A stretch of 64,000 nt of DNA from an uncultured Collinsella sp. (GTDB lineage Bacteria; Actinomycetota; Coriobacteriia; Coriobacteriales; Coriobacteriaceae), in the NCBI GenBank assembly GCA_958427355.1, contig CAUACA010000007.1, positions 1-64,000 on the forward strand, read 5' to 3'. Shown here in pieces: positions 53,390-61,997 of the stretch. The notes under the pieces are model-generated. The model saw only the letters and a program-made list of their open reading frames with translations, ran no database searches and was not told the origin of the DNA. A program made the translations under genes and the position numbers. Each line of letters begins with the position of its first letter. Positions within the stretch are counted from its first letter, which is position 1.

Positions 53390-55266
53390 CTGTCGCCACC
53401 CTCCTTGCGCTCGATCGTCACGGTCTTATCATTTGCCTTGAGCAGATACAGATTGCCCGTAAGGTGCGTCAGTTCGCCACCCGTCACCGCACCCGGCTCG
53501 CCATTATTGGCGCGGAACATGAGCCACGCCTCGTCGTGGAAATTACCCAGGCTGAGCGTCCAGGCATCTGCACTTGCATCCACGCTTACCGTAACCGACG
53601 AAAAGCGTTGGATGGCACCGGAGCACTCCGACGCCGTCTGGTGCCGCAGGTCGGGCGCAGATTTGGTAAGCCACTCCAGGTAGTCGACCAGGCCGCCCTT
53701 GTAGACTTCCCAGCCCTCCTTGGCGCCGCGATCGGGATCGAGCAGGTCGTCCGGGTGCATAAAGTGCGTACTCACGTAGTGCATGTTGAGCTCGGACACG
53801 GCAGCCAGGCGCATATAGGAATCGTCGACCATGCCGCCCGAGACAATGCGTGGCTGCTCCACAATGCCATCGCTCGCCACGCCAAACTCCTGCACGTACG
53901 GCAGGTCGGTGCCATCCTCAAAATACGTACTGGCGATGGTCTTAATGCGCGGAACGTCGGTGCCGATGAGCTTGCGCGCGCGGGCCGAAAGGATGTTTGA
54001 CGGCGGCACGTAGACCGAGCCGTGCGCGTTGGGCAGCACCTCGTCCTGAAAGGCGATAAGTTCGTTAAGCGAAGCGACGAGCGTCTCTTTGTTCTTCCAG
54101 GTCTTGTAGACGTACAACGTACCATAGTCGGTGTCCCAGAGCGCAAGCGGCTGATGGTTGTAGCCGTGAAAGCCCAGCTCGCCGCCCATCTGCAGCAGCA
54201 TGCCGCCAAAGTAGCGGAACTGCGTGGTATCGGCCTGTCGCGCGGGCTCGGTCTGGTTGACCGCGTCCTCATAGTTTTCGATCATCACGCCGGTATAGCG
54301 AATGCCGTATTTTTGCGCGAGCTTTTGCAGATCGGGCCACCAGACCTTGGTGTAAAAATCGGCAATGGAAAGGCCGTAGTCACGCTTGATATAAGTACCA
54401 TCGCCCGAGGGCACGGGGCTAGGAAAGTCGTCCAAATAGAACACGGCGCTGTTGATGACCGGATAGGCCGTGGCATCACCCAGCAGGCTGATCGCCGCGG
54501 CGTAAAAACCGCGCATGACCTTGTCATAGATACCGATATTGCACACCACGGTGCGCCCGCTACCGCAGTCATTAGACCAAATGAGCGGGGCGCCCGCATC
54601 GCCGGTCTTAGCCCACTCACGCGCCGTCTCGCGCAGCGAAACCGAAAGCGACGAATCGAAGGGATCCGAGAACTCGTAGCGCTCTCCCCCGCCCAACATA
54701 AAGTCCTCGCTCGGAACGATACTTTCGGCTGTCGCATAGTCATATCCGGCCGATTCGATCCCAAGCTTGGAAGCAATAGCCTGCAGGCAGTTCGAGTTAT
54801 CTGGCGTCATGCCCAGCATGAGTGAGCCGCCCGCACTCACCCAACTCATCAGATCGGTCAGATGCGTACCCAGTCCGTCAAGCGAGGGCATAAGCACAAT
54901 CACACGATCAAACGACGTGAGCGATGGGATCGCGTCCGCACCGTCGGTGGCAATATCAACATCGCGATGGGCGATCTTCATGTCCAGCAAAATCTGGTCG
55001 AACTGGTCTTTAACGTCGTCGACGCTATCTTGGTCCGAGTCGGTAATGACCAGGCACGTGGGCTTTTGGCCAAAGATTGCCGAGGAGGCCGGCACTGCAT
55101 CGTTGGCGGCAAGCATCCCCAGCTTATGCTGGCCCGCGCTGTACTGCACGCCGGCACGCTCCACCAGCAACACGGCGGCCATGGCAATAAAGACCGCCCA
55201 CACCACGAGGAGTCCCATCCAACGAAAGCGGCCTGCACGGTCGCGGATATGTTGCGCCACGCTCAT
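53386..55266 (-). CDS. DUF2194 protein, PelA-position polysaccharide deacetylase-like
   Basis: A 626-residue membrane-anchored protein: one N-terminal membrane segment (about 17-40), a flavodoxin-like region, then a DUF2194 / polysaccharide-deacetylase-like (beta/alpha)7 domain with AVFYLDDFPSPVPSGDG (metal Asp pair) and LGFHGYNHQPLALW (His-x3-His). Deacetylation of the nascent chain, as done by PelA, is the natural inference; no hydrolase domain is visible. ATG 55266 has GGAGGAGG; overlaps both neighbours by four bases. Confidence 0.82.
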   Translation of the reverse strand: MSVAQHIRDRAGRFRWMGLLVVWAVFIAMAAVLLVERAGVQYSAGQHKLGMLAANDAVPASSAIFGQKPTCLVITDSDQDSVDDVKDQFDQILLDMKIAHRDVDIATDGADAIPSLTSFDRVIVLMPSLDGLGTHLTDLMSWVSAGGSLMLGMTPDNSNCLQAIASKLGIESAGYDYATAESIVPSEDFMLGGGERYEFSDPFDSSLSVSLRETAREWAKTGDAGAPLIWSNDCGSGRTVVCNIGIYDKVMRGFYAAAISLLGDATAYPVINSAVFYLDDFPSPVPSGDGTYIKRDYGLSIADFYTKVWWPDLQKLAQKYGIRYTGVMIENYEDAVNQTEPARQADTTQFRYFGGMLLQMGGELGFHGYNHQPLALWDTDYGTLYVYKTWKNKETLVASLNELIAFQDEVLPNAHGSVYVPPSNILSARARKLIGTDVPRIKTIASTYFEDGTDLPYVQEFGVASDGIVEQPRIVSGGMVDDSYMRLAAVSELNMHYVSTHFMHPDDLLDPDRGAKEGWEVYKGGLVDYLEWLTKSAPDLRHQTASECSGAIQRFSSVTVSVDASADAWTLSLGNFHDEAWLMFRANNGEPGAVTGGELTHLTGNLYLLKANDKTVTIERKEGGDR

Positions 55267-56168
55267 CGGACCTCCTCCCCGTCGCGCCAAAACGCCAACT
55301 TTTCGCGGTTGTCGGCGCTCAAATACACATGTTGCTTGTCAATCGCATCGATCACACGGTGGACCTCGTCACCGTCGCGGCGCATCACGGCCAGGCGCAG
55401 GCAAAGCATCCAAACCTCCTGCTCCTCGGGCACGTCGAGTACCAGCTGGTTGGTCACGGCCTGCGCCTCGTCGATCTGTCCGACATCGGCCAGCGCCGTC
55501 GCATATCGAATGCGCAGCTCAAGGGTATCCTCGCGCTCGCAGCGACGCGCAAGCAGGCGCGCGTACTGTTGGCGCTGAATCTGAGCCACGCGCCCCTCAG
55601 CCAAGCCCGAGCACAAGTATTCACCAAGAAAATCGCAGTATTCGTTGAGGTTTTGCGCGCTCGGGTCCGTCTTAAAGGCACGCTCCAGCTGCTGCAGTTT
55701 AAGGTCGGACTCCTTGGAGATCTGCGCCACCGCCGTCGCGGCATAGTGCGCCACCTCAACGTCGTCGTTAAGCTTAGCCGCCTGCAGCTGCGCCAGGTAC
55801 GCGTCGGGCTCCTCGGTGAGCATGGAGAGCATTAGTCGGCGCCGGTATGCCGGGTCGTTGACGATGAGCGCCTCCTCGAGCGGCACTACGCCTGCATCGG
55901 CGTCACGGTCGTGCACCAGGATGCTGCGATGTAGGTCGTCGTTGAAGCGCAGCGACTCCAGCGCAGACTCTTTCAGCCCCTCGCCAAACACCGCGCTGCG
56001 GGCCGATAGCAGAACCACCAGCAACGGGCCCCACAGCGGCACCAGCACTATCACAGCCAACATGTGCCCGCGCACCGGCAGCAGGCCCAGCTTCATGAGC
56101 GTCCACAGCATCAGGCAAACCAGCGCATGAATCAGCAGCAAGACGGCAGCAACGACAAGCGAGATCAA
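55263..56168 (-). CDS. PelE-like membrane protein with TPR/helical repeats
   Basis: A 301-residue protein with two N-terminal membrane helices (about 3-26 and 37-58) and a helical-repeat cytosolic part (YATALADVGQIDEAQAVTN and similar, TPR-like). This matches the architecture of PelE, which bridges PelD and the synthase. Start TTG 56168 overlaps the pelD-like stop and has GAGGGGGG upstream. Confidence 0.75.
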   Translation of the reverse strand: MISLVVAAVLLLIHALVCLMLWTLMKLGLLPVRGHMLAVIVLVPLWGPLLVVLLSARSAVFGEGLKESALESLRFNDDLHRSILVHDRDADAGVVPLEEALIVNDPAYRRRLMLSMLTEEPDAYLAQLQAAKLNDDVEVAHYAATAVAQISKESDLKLQQLERAFKTDPSAQNLNEYCDFLGEYLCSGLAEGRVAQIQRQQYARLLARRCEREDTLELRIRYATALADVGQIDEAQAVTNQLVLDVPEEQEVWMLCLRLAVMRRDGDEVHRVIDAIDKQHVYLSADNREKLAFWRDGEEVR

Positions 56169-58303
56169 GCGGCACCCCCCTCACCGTCACCGGTGTAAGA
56201 GATGTGTTGCAACAGCGCCACGATGTCCTCGCCATCGACGGGCTCCACCGCAATCTGCTTTGCGCTCAGGCGCTCGCGGATAATGGGCAGATCGCACGCC
56301 TTTGCCTGGCGCATAAGCAGGTAGAGCACGTCGCCGTCGACCAAGCCCGCCGCGTCGCTCTCGCGGATTGCCGACCCGATTGCGCCCACCAGCTCGCCGA
56401 CAGGCTCCATGCCCGGTACCACGCGCAGGAGCAAAAAACTCCCCATCTTGCTATCTGCGAGCGCCTGCTCCGCCGCGAGCTCTTGGCCAAAGGCAGCCTG
56501 CTTGAGCACGCAAGTGCCGTCAACGCAGCGTTTATCCTGCGCCACCGCCTCATAGTCAAAGGCACGGCCCAGCGCGCTTTCGACCAGCCCGCACAAGATG
56601 CGGAACAGGTTTTGATAATAGAGGGTCATTTGGTTTTCGGCCGCACGACGCACAAAGATCAACACGGCGGGTGCCCCGTCGCGCTCGATAGTGTATCCAA
56701 ACATGGGAAGTCCCGGCGTCAGCTCGCGGTTCACCCACAGGTTCGAACGACCCCCGTCGCCCAAAAGAGGTGCAAGCTGCTCAAGCGTGAGCGAGCGTGC
56801 GGCATCTTCGGCAATCGCGGGACTTGCTGCCACCAGGCGTGCAAATGCCCCGCCCGAAACATGGTAGATCGCCACCGAATCGTTCTCGAGGATCTCGCCC
56901 AGAAGCTCGCAGCACTTGCGATAGATGTCGCGCGGGTTGAGCACATCGAGCTCCTGCGTCACGGCAAAGATCTTGCCAAAGCTGTCGTGGCGACCCACGA
57001 TCTGGCGCCTGTACGCGCGCTTGTCCTCGATCGCGTCGTGATAGAGCTGCGTAAGGAACGTATTGCGGTTGCGCACGAGATCGTTTTGGTCGCGCTCCGC
57101 CCTAATGGCTTCGCTGTTGCGCAGCTGCACATAGCCGCACACGGCACCCACCACAAAGTACGCAATAAACGGTAGCCAGTTGGACGGCTCGTAGAACAGA
57201 CCCTGGAAGGTATAGCCGTACTGAGTAAAGTAGCTGGCTGCCAAACCCACCGACGCCAGCAGCGCCGCAACCAGGCCAAAGTCCAAGCCATACAGCGTGC
57301 CGATCAGCACCACGTAGAGCAGGCGATAATCGAGCACGTTGAGCTGGACCGATTGTGAGAACAGATGCTCCAGTACCTCGAACAGAACCCAGGCAACGCC
57401 CGTCTCTAGGCATTTAATAGGCAGCGTGCGCATTTGGATGCGGTCGATGGCGGCACGCAGCGGGTTGATCTTTTTGATGCGTCCAGCGCCCCAGCGAGCT
57501 TGAATGGTCGAGAGATCGCGCAGCAAGTCGTAGCGCTGAAACCAGCCATAGCGCACGCGAGCGACGTCGCTGGCGGGCAGGGCGTAGCCAGCAGAATCGC
57601 CATAGGCAACGGCAAGGCCGGGGAACAGCGCCCTGAGGGCGTCGCCCACCTCACCCGCCGTGTGATGGAAGGTATCGGCTACGTCGAGCGTCTCAAAGTT
57701 ACCATCCCAGCTATCGAAGATACGGCGTACCAGCACCGCAAGCTCCTCGGCACACAGCAGGGGAAACGCCGCATCCTGCGCGCCCTGCAGAGCGACCGAT
57801 CCGGTTGAGCACGCGTCGAACAACGGCACCAAAAACGGATCTTCCAGCGCGGCGGAGGCAGTGTACAGGAAGGGCACGCGCAGGATCTTGGTCTGAACGC
57901 CCTCGCGAGCAGCGTAGTAGCGGCACAGGTCGTTGGCTGCGCGGGCGATAATGCCCTTGCCCGTTCGCCCCGCGGCGTCGGTGGCACCCTCGGCACCCGC
58001 GGGCCCCGCTACATACAGCAGTTGGACCCGGCGACCCGCGCACGCACGAAAGACCGAGCGCAACAGCTCGATATCGCCCACGGTATCGGTATGCGGGGTA
58101 AGGTAATTGGAAAGGTAGACCATGCGGTCGAACTCGTAGGCCTGATCCAGGTGTTGCAGAAGCTCTTTCCACGAGGAATGGGGCGACGACTCGTCGCGGT
58201 ACGCGTCCTGCGCGGCTACGACCTGCACATGGTCCCCGGGGAACGCCTTGGCACAAAAGTCATCGTCAACATATGCGGTGTTGCCAACAACCAGCACCTC
58301 CAT
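56165..58303 (-). CDS. pelD: PelD-like c-di-GMP receptor with N-terminal epimerase-like domain
   Basis: A 712-residue multidomain protein. Residues 1-250 resemble an NAD-dependent epimerase/SDR fold but lack a clean GxxGxxG (VVGNTAYVDDD); about 301-395 hold four membrane helices; about 440-580 a GAF domain; about 585-705 a degenerate GGDEF. There the I-site RxxD is intact as RESD (647-650) and, five residues on, DGDVL replaces GGDEF, so it should bind c-di-GMP but not make it, as PelD does. First gene of the operon with GGGGAGGGG upstream. The epimerase fusion may supply a sugar precursor or be regulatory. Confidence 0.85.
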   Translation of the reverse strand: MEVLVVGNTAYVDDDFCAKAFPGDHVQVVAAQDAYRDESSPHSSWKELLQHLDQAYEFDRMVYLSNYLTPHTDTVGDIELLRSVFRACAGRRVQLLYVAGPAGAEGATDAAGRTGKGIIARAANDLCRYYAAREGVQTKILRVPFLYTASAALEDPFLVPLFDACSTGSVALQGAQDAAFPLLCAEELAVLVRRIFDSWDGNFETLDVADTFHHTAGEVGDALRALFPGLAVAYGDSAGYALPASDVARVRYGWFQRYDLLRDLSTIQARWGAGRIKKINPLRAAIDRIQMRTLPIKCLETGVAWVLFEVLEHLFSQSVQLNVLDYRLLYVVLIGTLYGLDFGLVAALLASVGLAASYFTQYGYTFQGLFYEPSNWLPFIAYFVVGAVCGYVQLRNSEAIRAERDQNDLVRNRNTFLTQLYHDAIEDKRAYRRQIVGRHDSFGKIFAVTQELDVLNPRDIYRKCCELLGEILENDSVAIYHVSGGAFARLVAASPAIAEDAARSLTLEQLAPLLGDGGRSNLWVNRELTPGLPMFGYTIERDGAPAVLIFVRRAAENQMTLYYQNLFRILCGLVESALGRAFDYEAVAQDKRCVDGTCVLKQAAFGQELAAEQALADSKMGSFLLLRVVPGMEPVGELVGAIGSAIRESDAAGLVDGDVLYLLMRQAKACDLPIIRERLSAKQIAVEPVDGEDIVALLQHISYTGDGEGGAA

Positions 58304-58452
58304 GGCGCACCCCTCCCCTTAATTCCACATTTGTCATAGTCAAACATGCGTATTGTACGCTGTCAACGCGAGCCAAGGCGCCTTTAAGGCTGTTTTAAGA
58401 ACTTTTTTAGGGGATGTGGGGACATCGAGAGTGCTAAATGAGCACCCAATCC

Positions 58453-58572
58453 AGAAGTGCGGTGAAAAACCGAGATCTGTCAAACAGGCCCCTGTTTTGA
58501 GCATCCGCGACCTGCAGTTTTGTTGGCAAAAATCGGTGTGCGCTCGGCGAGTTTCGATTTTCCCCGCACTTC
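58453..58572. repeat. 120-bp element with inverted terminal repeats (MITE-like)
   Basis: AGAAGTGCGGTGAAAAA at the left faces its inverse (…TTTTCCCCGCACTTCT) at about 58557-58572, with an inner hairpin CAAACAGG/CCTGTTTTG at 58480-58500. The gap 58304-58648 is otherwise noncoding except for the pelD leader; a TTGACA-like box on the minus strand lies near 58360. Confidence 0.5.
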
Positions 58573-58648
58573 TCCTACGCACCGGACTCGCAATAGCGCA
58601 GTACAATCCGCCAATCGCACTAACCGGAAAGCCAATCCAGCGACTCGC

Positions 58649-59317
58649 CTAGCCAACCAGATACGGCCCGATTACATCGAAAATTTCGCCCACCTTAGTT
58701 GCAGGGTTTTGCGCAGATGGCTTAATGTTACCCAGTTCCCTATGGTACGCGACGAGGCGCCCAGCACGCTGCAAAGCTTCGCCTCGCCTATCATCCACTG
58801 CCCCAAACATCCCGTCCAGGTTCTTGCGGTACTCGATGCCCAAGCTCCTCGACATCTCCTGCGCGAGGACATGCTGGCAGTCGGACGCGGACATATGCGC
58901 GGTCGTGTAGCGAAAGCGCAGAAGCGGCCACAGCTCGAAGCAGGGGTTCGACCACAACGCATGGAAGGTCCTCGAACCATCGGAGAGCTCGTTGCACTTG
59001 CACTCCATCGCGTCAAAGACGGACGCAGGGAAGTCATCCTTGACATACACGAGCCACACGTGATCGAACGTCTCGGGCGCATAGCGGCAGTGTTCGACGG
59101 CGAAGTCAAGCAGGTCAAGCGTGTGTTTGCCGGTCCCCTTAACGACAATGGCAACCTTACGCTCATTCGCCGCGCCCAACGCCGCACGCACGCCCTCAAA
59201 GTAGCGAGGCTCGGTCTCCTTGCCCTCGCTCACTACAAGATGACGCGTCATCTGAACCATGCGCGAGCGGCCCTCTCGCTTACCGCTACGCCAGCCCTTC
59301 GACTTCTTCGCCACCAT
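58649..59317 (-). CDS. RloB-family (TOPRIM-like) defence protein
   Basis: A 222-residue RloB protein with a basic N-terminus, TOPRIM-like Glu motif VVSEGKETEPRYFEG (Glu31, Glu34/36), an acidic pair in YVKDDFP (Asp94-95) and SNPCFELWPLLRF. It follows the AAA ATPase gene by one base. Such ATPase-RloB pairs correspond to phage-abortive modules like AbiL (AbiLii) and are relatives of PARIS AriB; function here is inferred from family and pairing. Confidence 0.82.
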   Translation of the reverse strand: MVAKKSKGWRSGKREGRSRMVQMTRHLVVSEGKETEPRYFEGVRAALGAANERKVAIVVKGTGKHTLDLLDFAVEHCRYAPETFDHVWLVYVKDDFPASVFDAMECKCNELSDGSRTFHALWSNPCFELWPLLRFRYTTAHMSASDCQHVLAQEMSRSLGIEYRKNLDGMFGAVDDRRGEALQRAGRLVAYHRELGNIKPSAQNPATKVGEIFDVIGPYLVG

Positions 59318-59318
59318 G

Positions 59319-60536
59319 CTAATCCCACTCCTCGATGCGGGTGAGATACGGATCGGCGCCGTAGCGACCGGACAGGTATTGCTTGTCGAAAGCCGCGTTC
59401 TTGCTTACCAAATTACCGTTTGCCTCGTGGATGTCGGCGAGAGACCACAGTTGGCTCGCCTCCCCCTCGCCGCGCGCAGCGAACCATATCTCGTCACGGC
59501 GGAACACATCGTTTCGCATGGTTGACACATCCTGGGACGAGAAGATTAGCTGCGCGCCGCTCTTGTTGACCTCAGGATCCTTAAACAGCAGAATCACATA
59601 GCGAAGAAGCTTCGGGTGCAGTTTGGCGTCGAGTTCGTCTACCACAACGGTGCCACCACGCTCAAGCGCTGTCATCAGATACGCAGCCAACCCCATGAGC
59701 TTCTGGGTTCCGGCAGATTCCTCGGATAAACGCAGCTCGTACGCCTTGCTGCCCACCTCGTGCCTCACGAAGACGCGCTGGCCGCGCCACTCCGGCGCCC
59801 TCTCTACTCTGAAGCCACCAATACGCACATCAACGGCGCGCAAAAAACGCGTGACCTCGCGCGAGTCGCCCTCGTCGAGCGTTTGCTCGAGCATCCGCTC
59901 CAGGTAGGAACTGTTGTAGTTGAGAAACACAGCGTCGAGAAACCAGCTAGCCGCCTCCTGGACCACCGGCGCTTCGAAGTTGATGCAAAGGAACGATAGG
60001 TATGGCAGGCTCGGGTTGAATCTCGCAGCCGTCACAAGCTTACGCAGTGTGGGACCGAGCTCAACCTTTGCACCCTCGCGCTCGAACAGCATCGCTGTAC
60101 GCGACGCTCCCAATTTACGCCGCCACAGCCCTTCGGACACGATCTCATCGGCGTGTACAGACAGAACATAGCGATACTCATGCTCACCCGCACGGTAATA
60201 GAGCTCGAACTCGGTGGGCTCGGCAGCAGACACGTCATCGAACTCAAACGCCGAACAACGGGGTATCGAAGGGCGATCACCCTCTGCCGTATCAGCACTG
60301 GCAGACAGCAGTCTTATCGGTCTGGCTACCGCCGAACGAACGTAATCGAGAGCCTCGAGCAGGTTAGACTTACCGCCAGCGTTGGGTCCGTACACCGCGG
60401 CCACCGGAAGGAAACTCTGCACGTCCGGGCACGTGATAAGGGAGCGCTCAAACTCCCTCATCGGCGTTGCTTGCATGGAAAGCTCAGCCTCGTCGCGATA
60501 GGACCGATAGTTCTTAAAGGTGAACTGACAAAGCAT
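59319..60536 (-). CDS. AAA (AAA_21/ABC-like) ATPase, RloA/AbiLi-like
   Basis: A 405-residue SMC/ABC-class ATPase: FKNYRSYRDEAELSM start, Walker A VYGPNAGGKSNLLEAL (about 49-64), signature-like SEESAGTQKLMGLA and Walker B TVVVDELDAKLHPKLLRYV, then FSSQDVSTM. It matches the AAA_21/RloA ATPases that sense phage proteins and trigger a partner nuclease (RloB). ATG 60536 is chosen; AAAGGA lies 12 bases upstream. A strong promoter (60591-60618) precedes it. Confidence 0.85.
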   Translation of the reverse strand: MLCQFTFKNYRSYRDEAELSMQATPMREFERSLITCPDVQSFLPVAAVYGPNAGGKSNLLEALDYVRSAVARPIRLLSASADTAEGDRPSIPRCSAFEFDDVSAAEPTEFELYYRAGEHEYRYVLSVHADEIVSEGLWRRKLGASRTAMLFEREGAKVELGPTLRKLVTAARFNPSLPYLSFLCINFEAPVVQEAASWFLDAVFLNYNSSYLERMLEQTLDEGDSREVTRFLRAVDVRIGGFRVERAPEWRGQRVFVRHEVGSKAYELRLSEESAGTQKLMGLAAYLMTALERGGTVVVDELDAKLHPKLLRYVILLFKDPEVNKSGAQLIFSSQDVSTMRNDVFRRDEIWFAARGEGEASQLWSLADIHEANGNLVSKNAAFDKQYLSGRYGADPYLTRIEEWD

Positions 60537-60590
60537 GGTACCCAACATTCCTTTCATTATTTTGAAAAGATATATCAGAGTTTTTCTTTG

Positions 60591-60618
60591 ATTATAGACT
60601 TCAAGCATGCTAAATCAA
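60591..60618 (-). promoter_or_regulatory. promoter of the RloA-RloB pair
   Basis: Minus-strand TTGATT (60613-60618), 16-base spacer, TATAAT (60591-60596), about 55 bases before the ATPase gene. Confidence 0.75.
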
Positions 60619-60725
60619 GTGCTTGCTACACCAATGGCAACAGGCAAAAGGTGCCAAACCGTCCATGCTCGGCCATTCCATTGCCGGAATGGCGCCTAGC
60701 CAGCATATCAGACATTACACTCATG

Positions 60726-60764
60726 AAAAAAGGGCAACACTCTCTTGTCGAAAGCGTCACCCTT
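60726..60764 (-). terminator. terminator downstream of the Abi_2 gene
   Basis: AGGGTGACGC and GTGTTGCCCT arms are followed on the minus strand by TTTTTT. A second small hairpin AAAGCTC/GAGCTTT lies at 60765-60783. The remainder of 60619-60908 shows no gene. Confidence 0.6.
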
Positions 60765-60908
60765 AAAGCTCCCACAGAGCTTTTGTATGATAGCTAGGTA
60801 TGCTACACCATCTCGCAGAGATGCACAGCGCCGAGAATCGCTATTCCCAGCAGAACAAACACCGTGGATGCGGCGGTTCAATTGCAATCGGCGTTATTGA
60901 AGCTTTCT

Positions 60909-61814
60909 CTACACCCTGATGTTCATCTCTTTAAACACGCTGTATAAAACATCTTGCGCAATTAGCCCCCGATAAGATCCAACAAGCCTACCTAATTCAT
61001 CAAGCATTGCTTTCGTCTCGTCGTCAGGTAGAACACGGCAAAGCAGGGAGTACATATCGGAAAACCTTGCCCCTCTTACGGCCGCACAATAGAGCCGCTC
61101 GTCATGCGCGCAGATATTCCTAAAGCCAGAAAGAACTTGAATGACGCGAAGCAACATTATCGGCTCGAGTCTTTGTTTTCTATTTGACGTTTGGCTGACC
61201 AACTTGCAGGCAGCATTTTGCACGCCGCGTTTTTGAAGCTGATAGAAATGTGAGATATTGCCAAATGTCAGATCATTCTGAAGAACCCACAAGGGCACTG
61301 CACCGTATTTATCCAAATAATGCTTCACGAAGGGACGCATGCGCTGTTCATCTGTCACCTTATCATTAAGAATATTTATCAGGTCAGTAAGCCTCTTCGA
61401 ATGCTGTTTCTTTTTATCACCTCGAAATGCCTTGGGCACAAGCATATCGTTAGGATCGACATAATTAGCCCGATTCAGATAGGCATCCGCAGCGCGATAT
61501 TGATCGCAAAACGAATACACGACCGCGTTCTTGAGCACGGCTTCGGCCCTCGCGAGATATGAAAAAGTAAGTTGCCTAAGCTCCCTGTCAAACAGGAATA
61601 AATCGTAAATGTTCTTAAATGAAGTGCCTCCCCTATAAACATCACTTGACGAGGACTGCGCAGCGTTTTTATCAAGAAACGGAGCTTTGTAGCCGTTTAC
61701 GACCGCATAATAACTCTCACGCCTCAGGCAATCTGTCGTAGAAGCATCAGTCGCCACCCCACGGCTCTCTAGGAGTTCAATAAGTTGAGCGAAAGTCTTA
61801 AATTCCTTTGCCAA
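60909..61814 (-). CDS. Abi_2 family (AbiD/AbiF) HEPN RNase, abortive infection
   Basis: A 301-residue Abi_2 protein. It has the family start (FKTFAQLIELLESRGV, then RRESYYAVVNGYKAPF), a central FLFDRELRQLTFSYLARAE block and a C-terminal HEPN RNase motif FRNICAHDERLY (Arg232, Asn233, His237). AbiF-type proteins are RNA-cleaving toxins held in check by a structured noncoding RNA and are thought to be ancestors of Cas13. The start is TTG 61814 with AGGAG six bases upstream. Base composition is AT-rich relative to the window, suggesting recent transfer. Confidence 0.87.
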   Translation of the reverse strand: MAKEFKTFAQLIELLESRGVATDASTTDCLRRESYYAVVNGYKAPFLDKNAAQSSSSDVYRGGTSFKNIYDLFLFDRELRQLTFSYLARAEAVLKNAVVYSFCDQYRAADAYLNRANYVDPNDMLVPKAFRGDKKKQHSKRLTDLINILNDKVTDEQRMRPFVKHYLDKYGAVPLWVLQNDLTFGNISHFYQLQKRGVQNAACKLVSQTSNRKQRLEPIMLLRVIQVLSGFRNICAHDERLYCAAVRGARFSDMYSLLCRVLPDDETKAMLDELGRLVGSYRGLIAQDVLYSVFKEMNIRV

Positions 61815-61822
61815 AGCAAGCT

Positions 61823-61869
61823 CCTAAAATCAAAGGGCCGTTGCCGGAAGCCTCCGAACAACGACCCTT
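61823..61869 (-). ncRNA. structured leader hairpin of the Abi_2 gene
   Basis: Arms 61833-61843 and 61859-61869 pair, and the mismatch at 61838/61864 becomes a G-U pair only in the minus-strand RNA. TTTGATTTT and AGGAG follow directly. It may be a terminator for the upstream ATPase gene, an attenuator, or part of an Abi-type antitoxin RNA. Confidence 0.5.
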
Positions 61870-61997
61870 CTTTGTCATCGCCTCACTTAGAGTCCACGAC
61901 GACTGTATCACTATTGGTATATTACCCTAAATTCATCGCTAATGCGGTGCATACGGGAATTACATTAAGCGTTCGGTGCGCGATGTAATGTCTGTAG

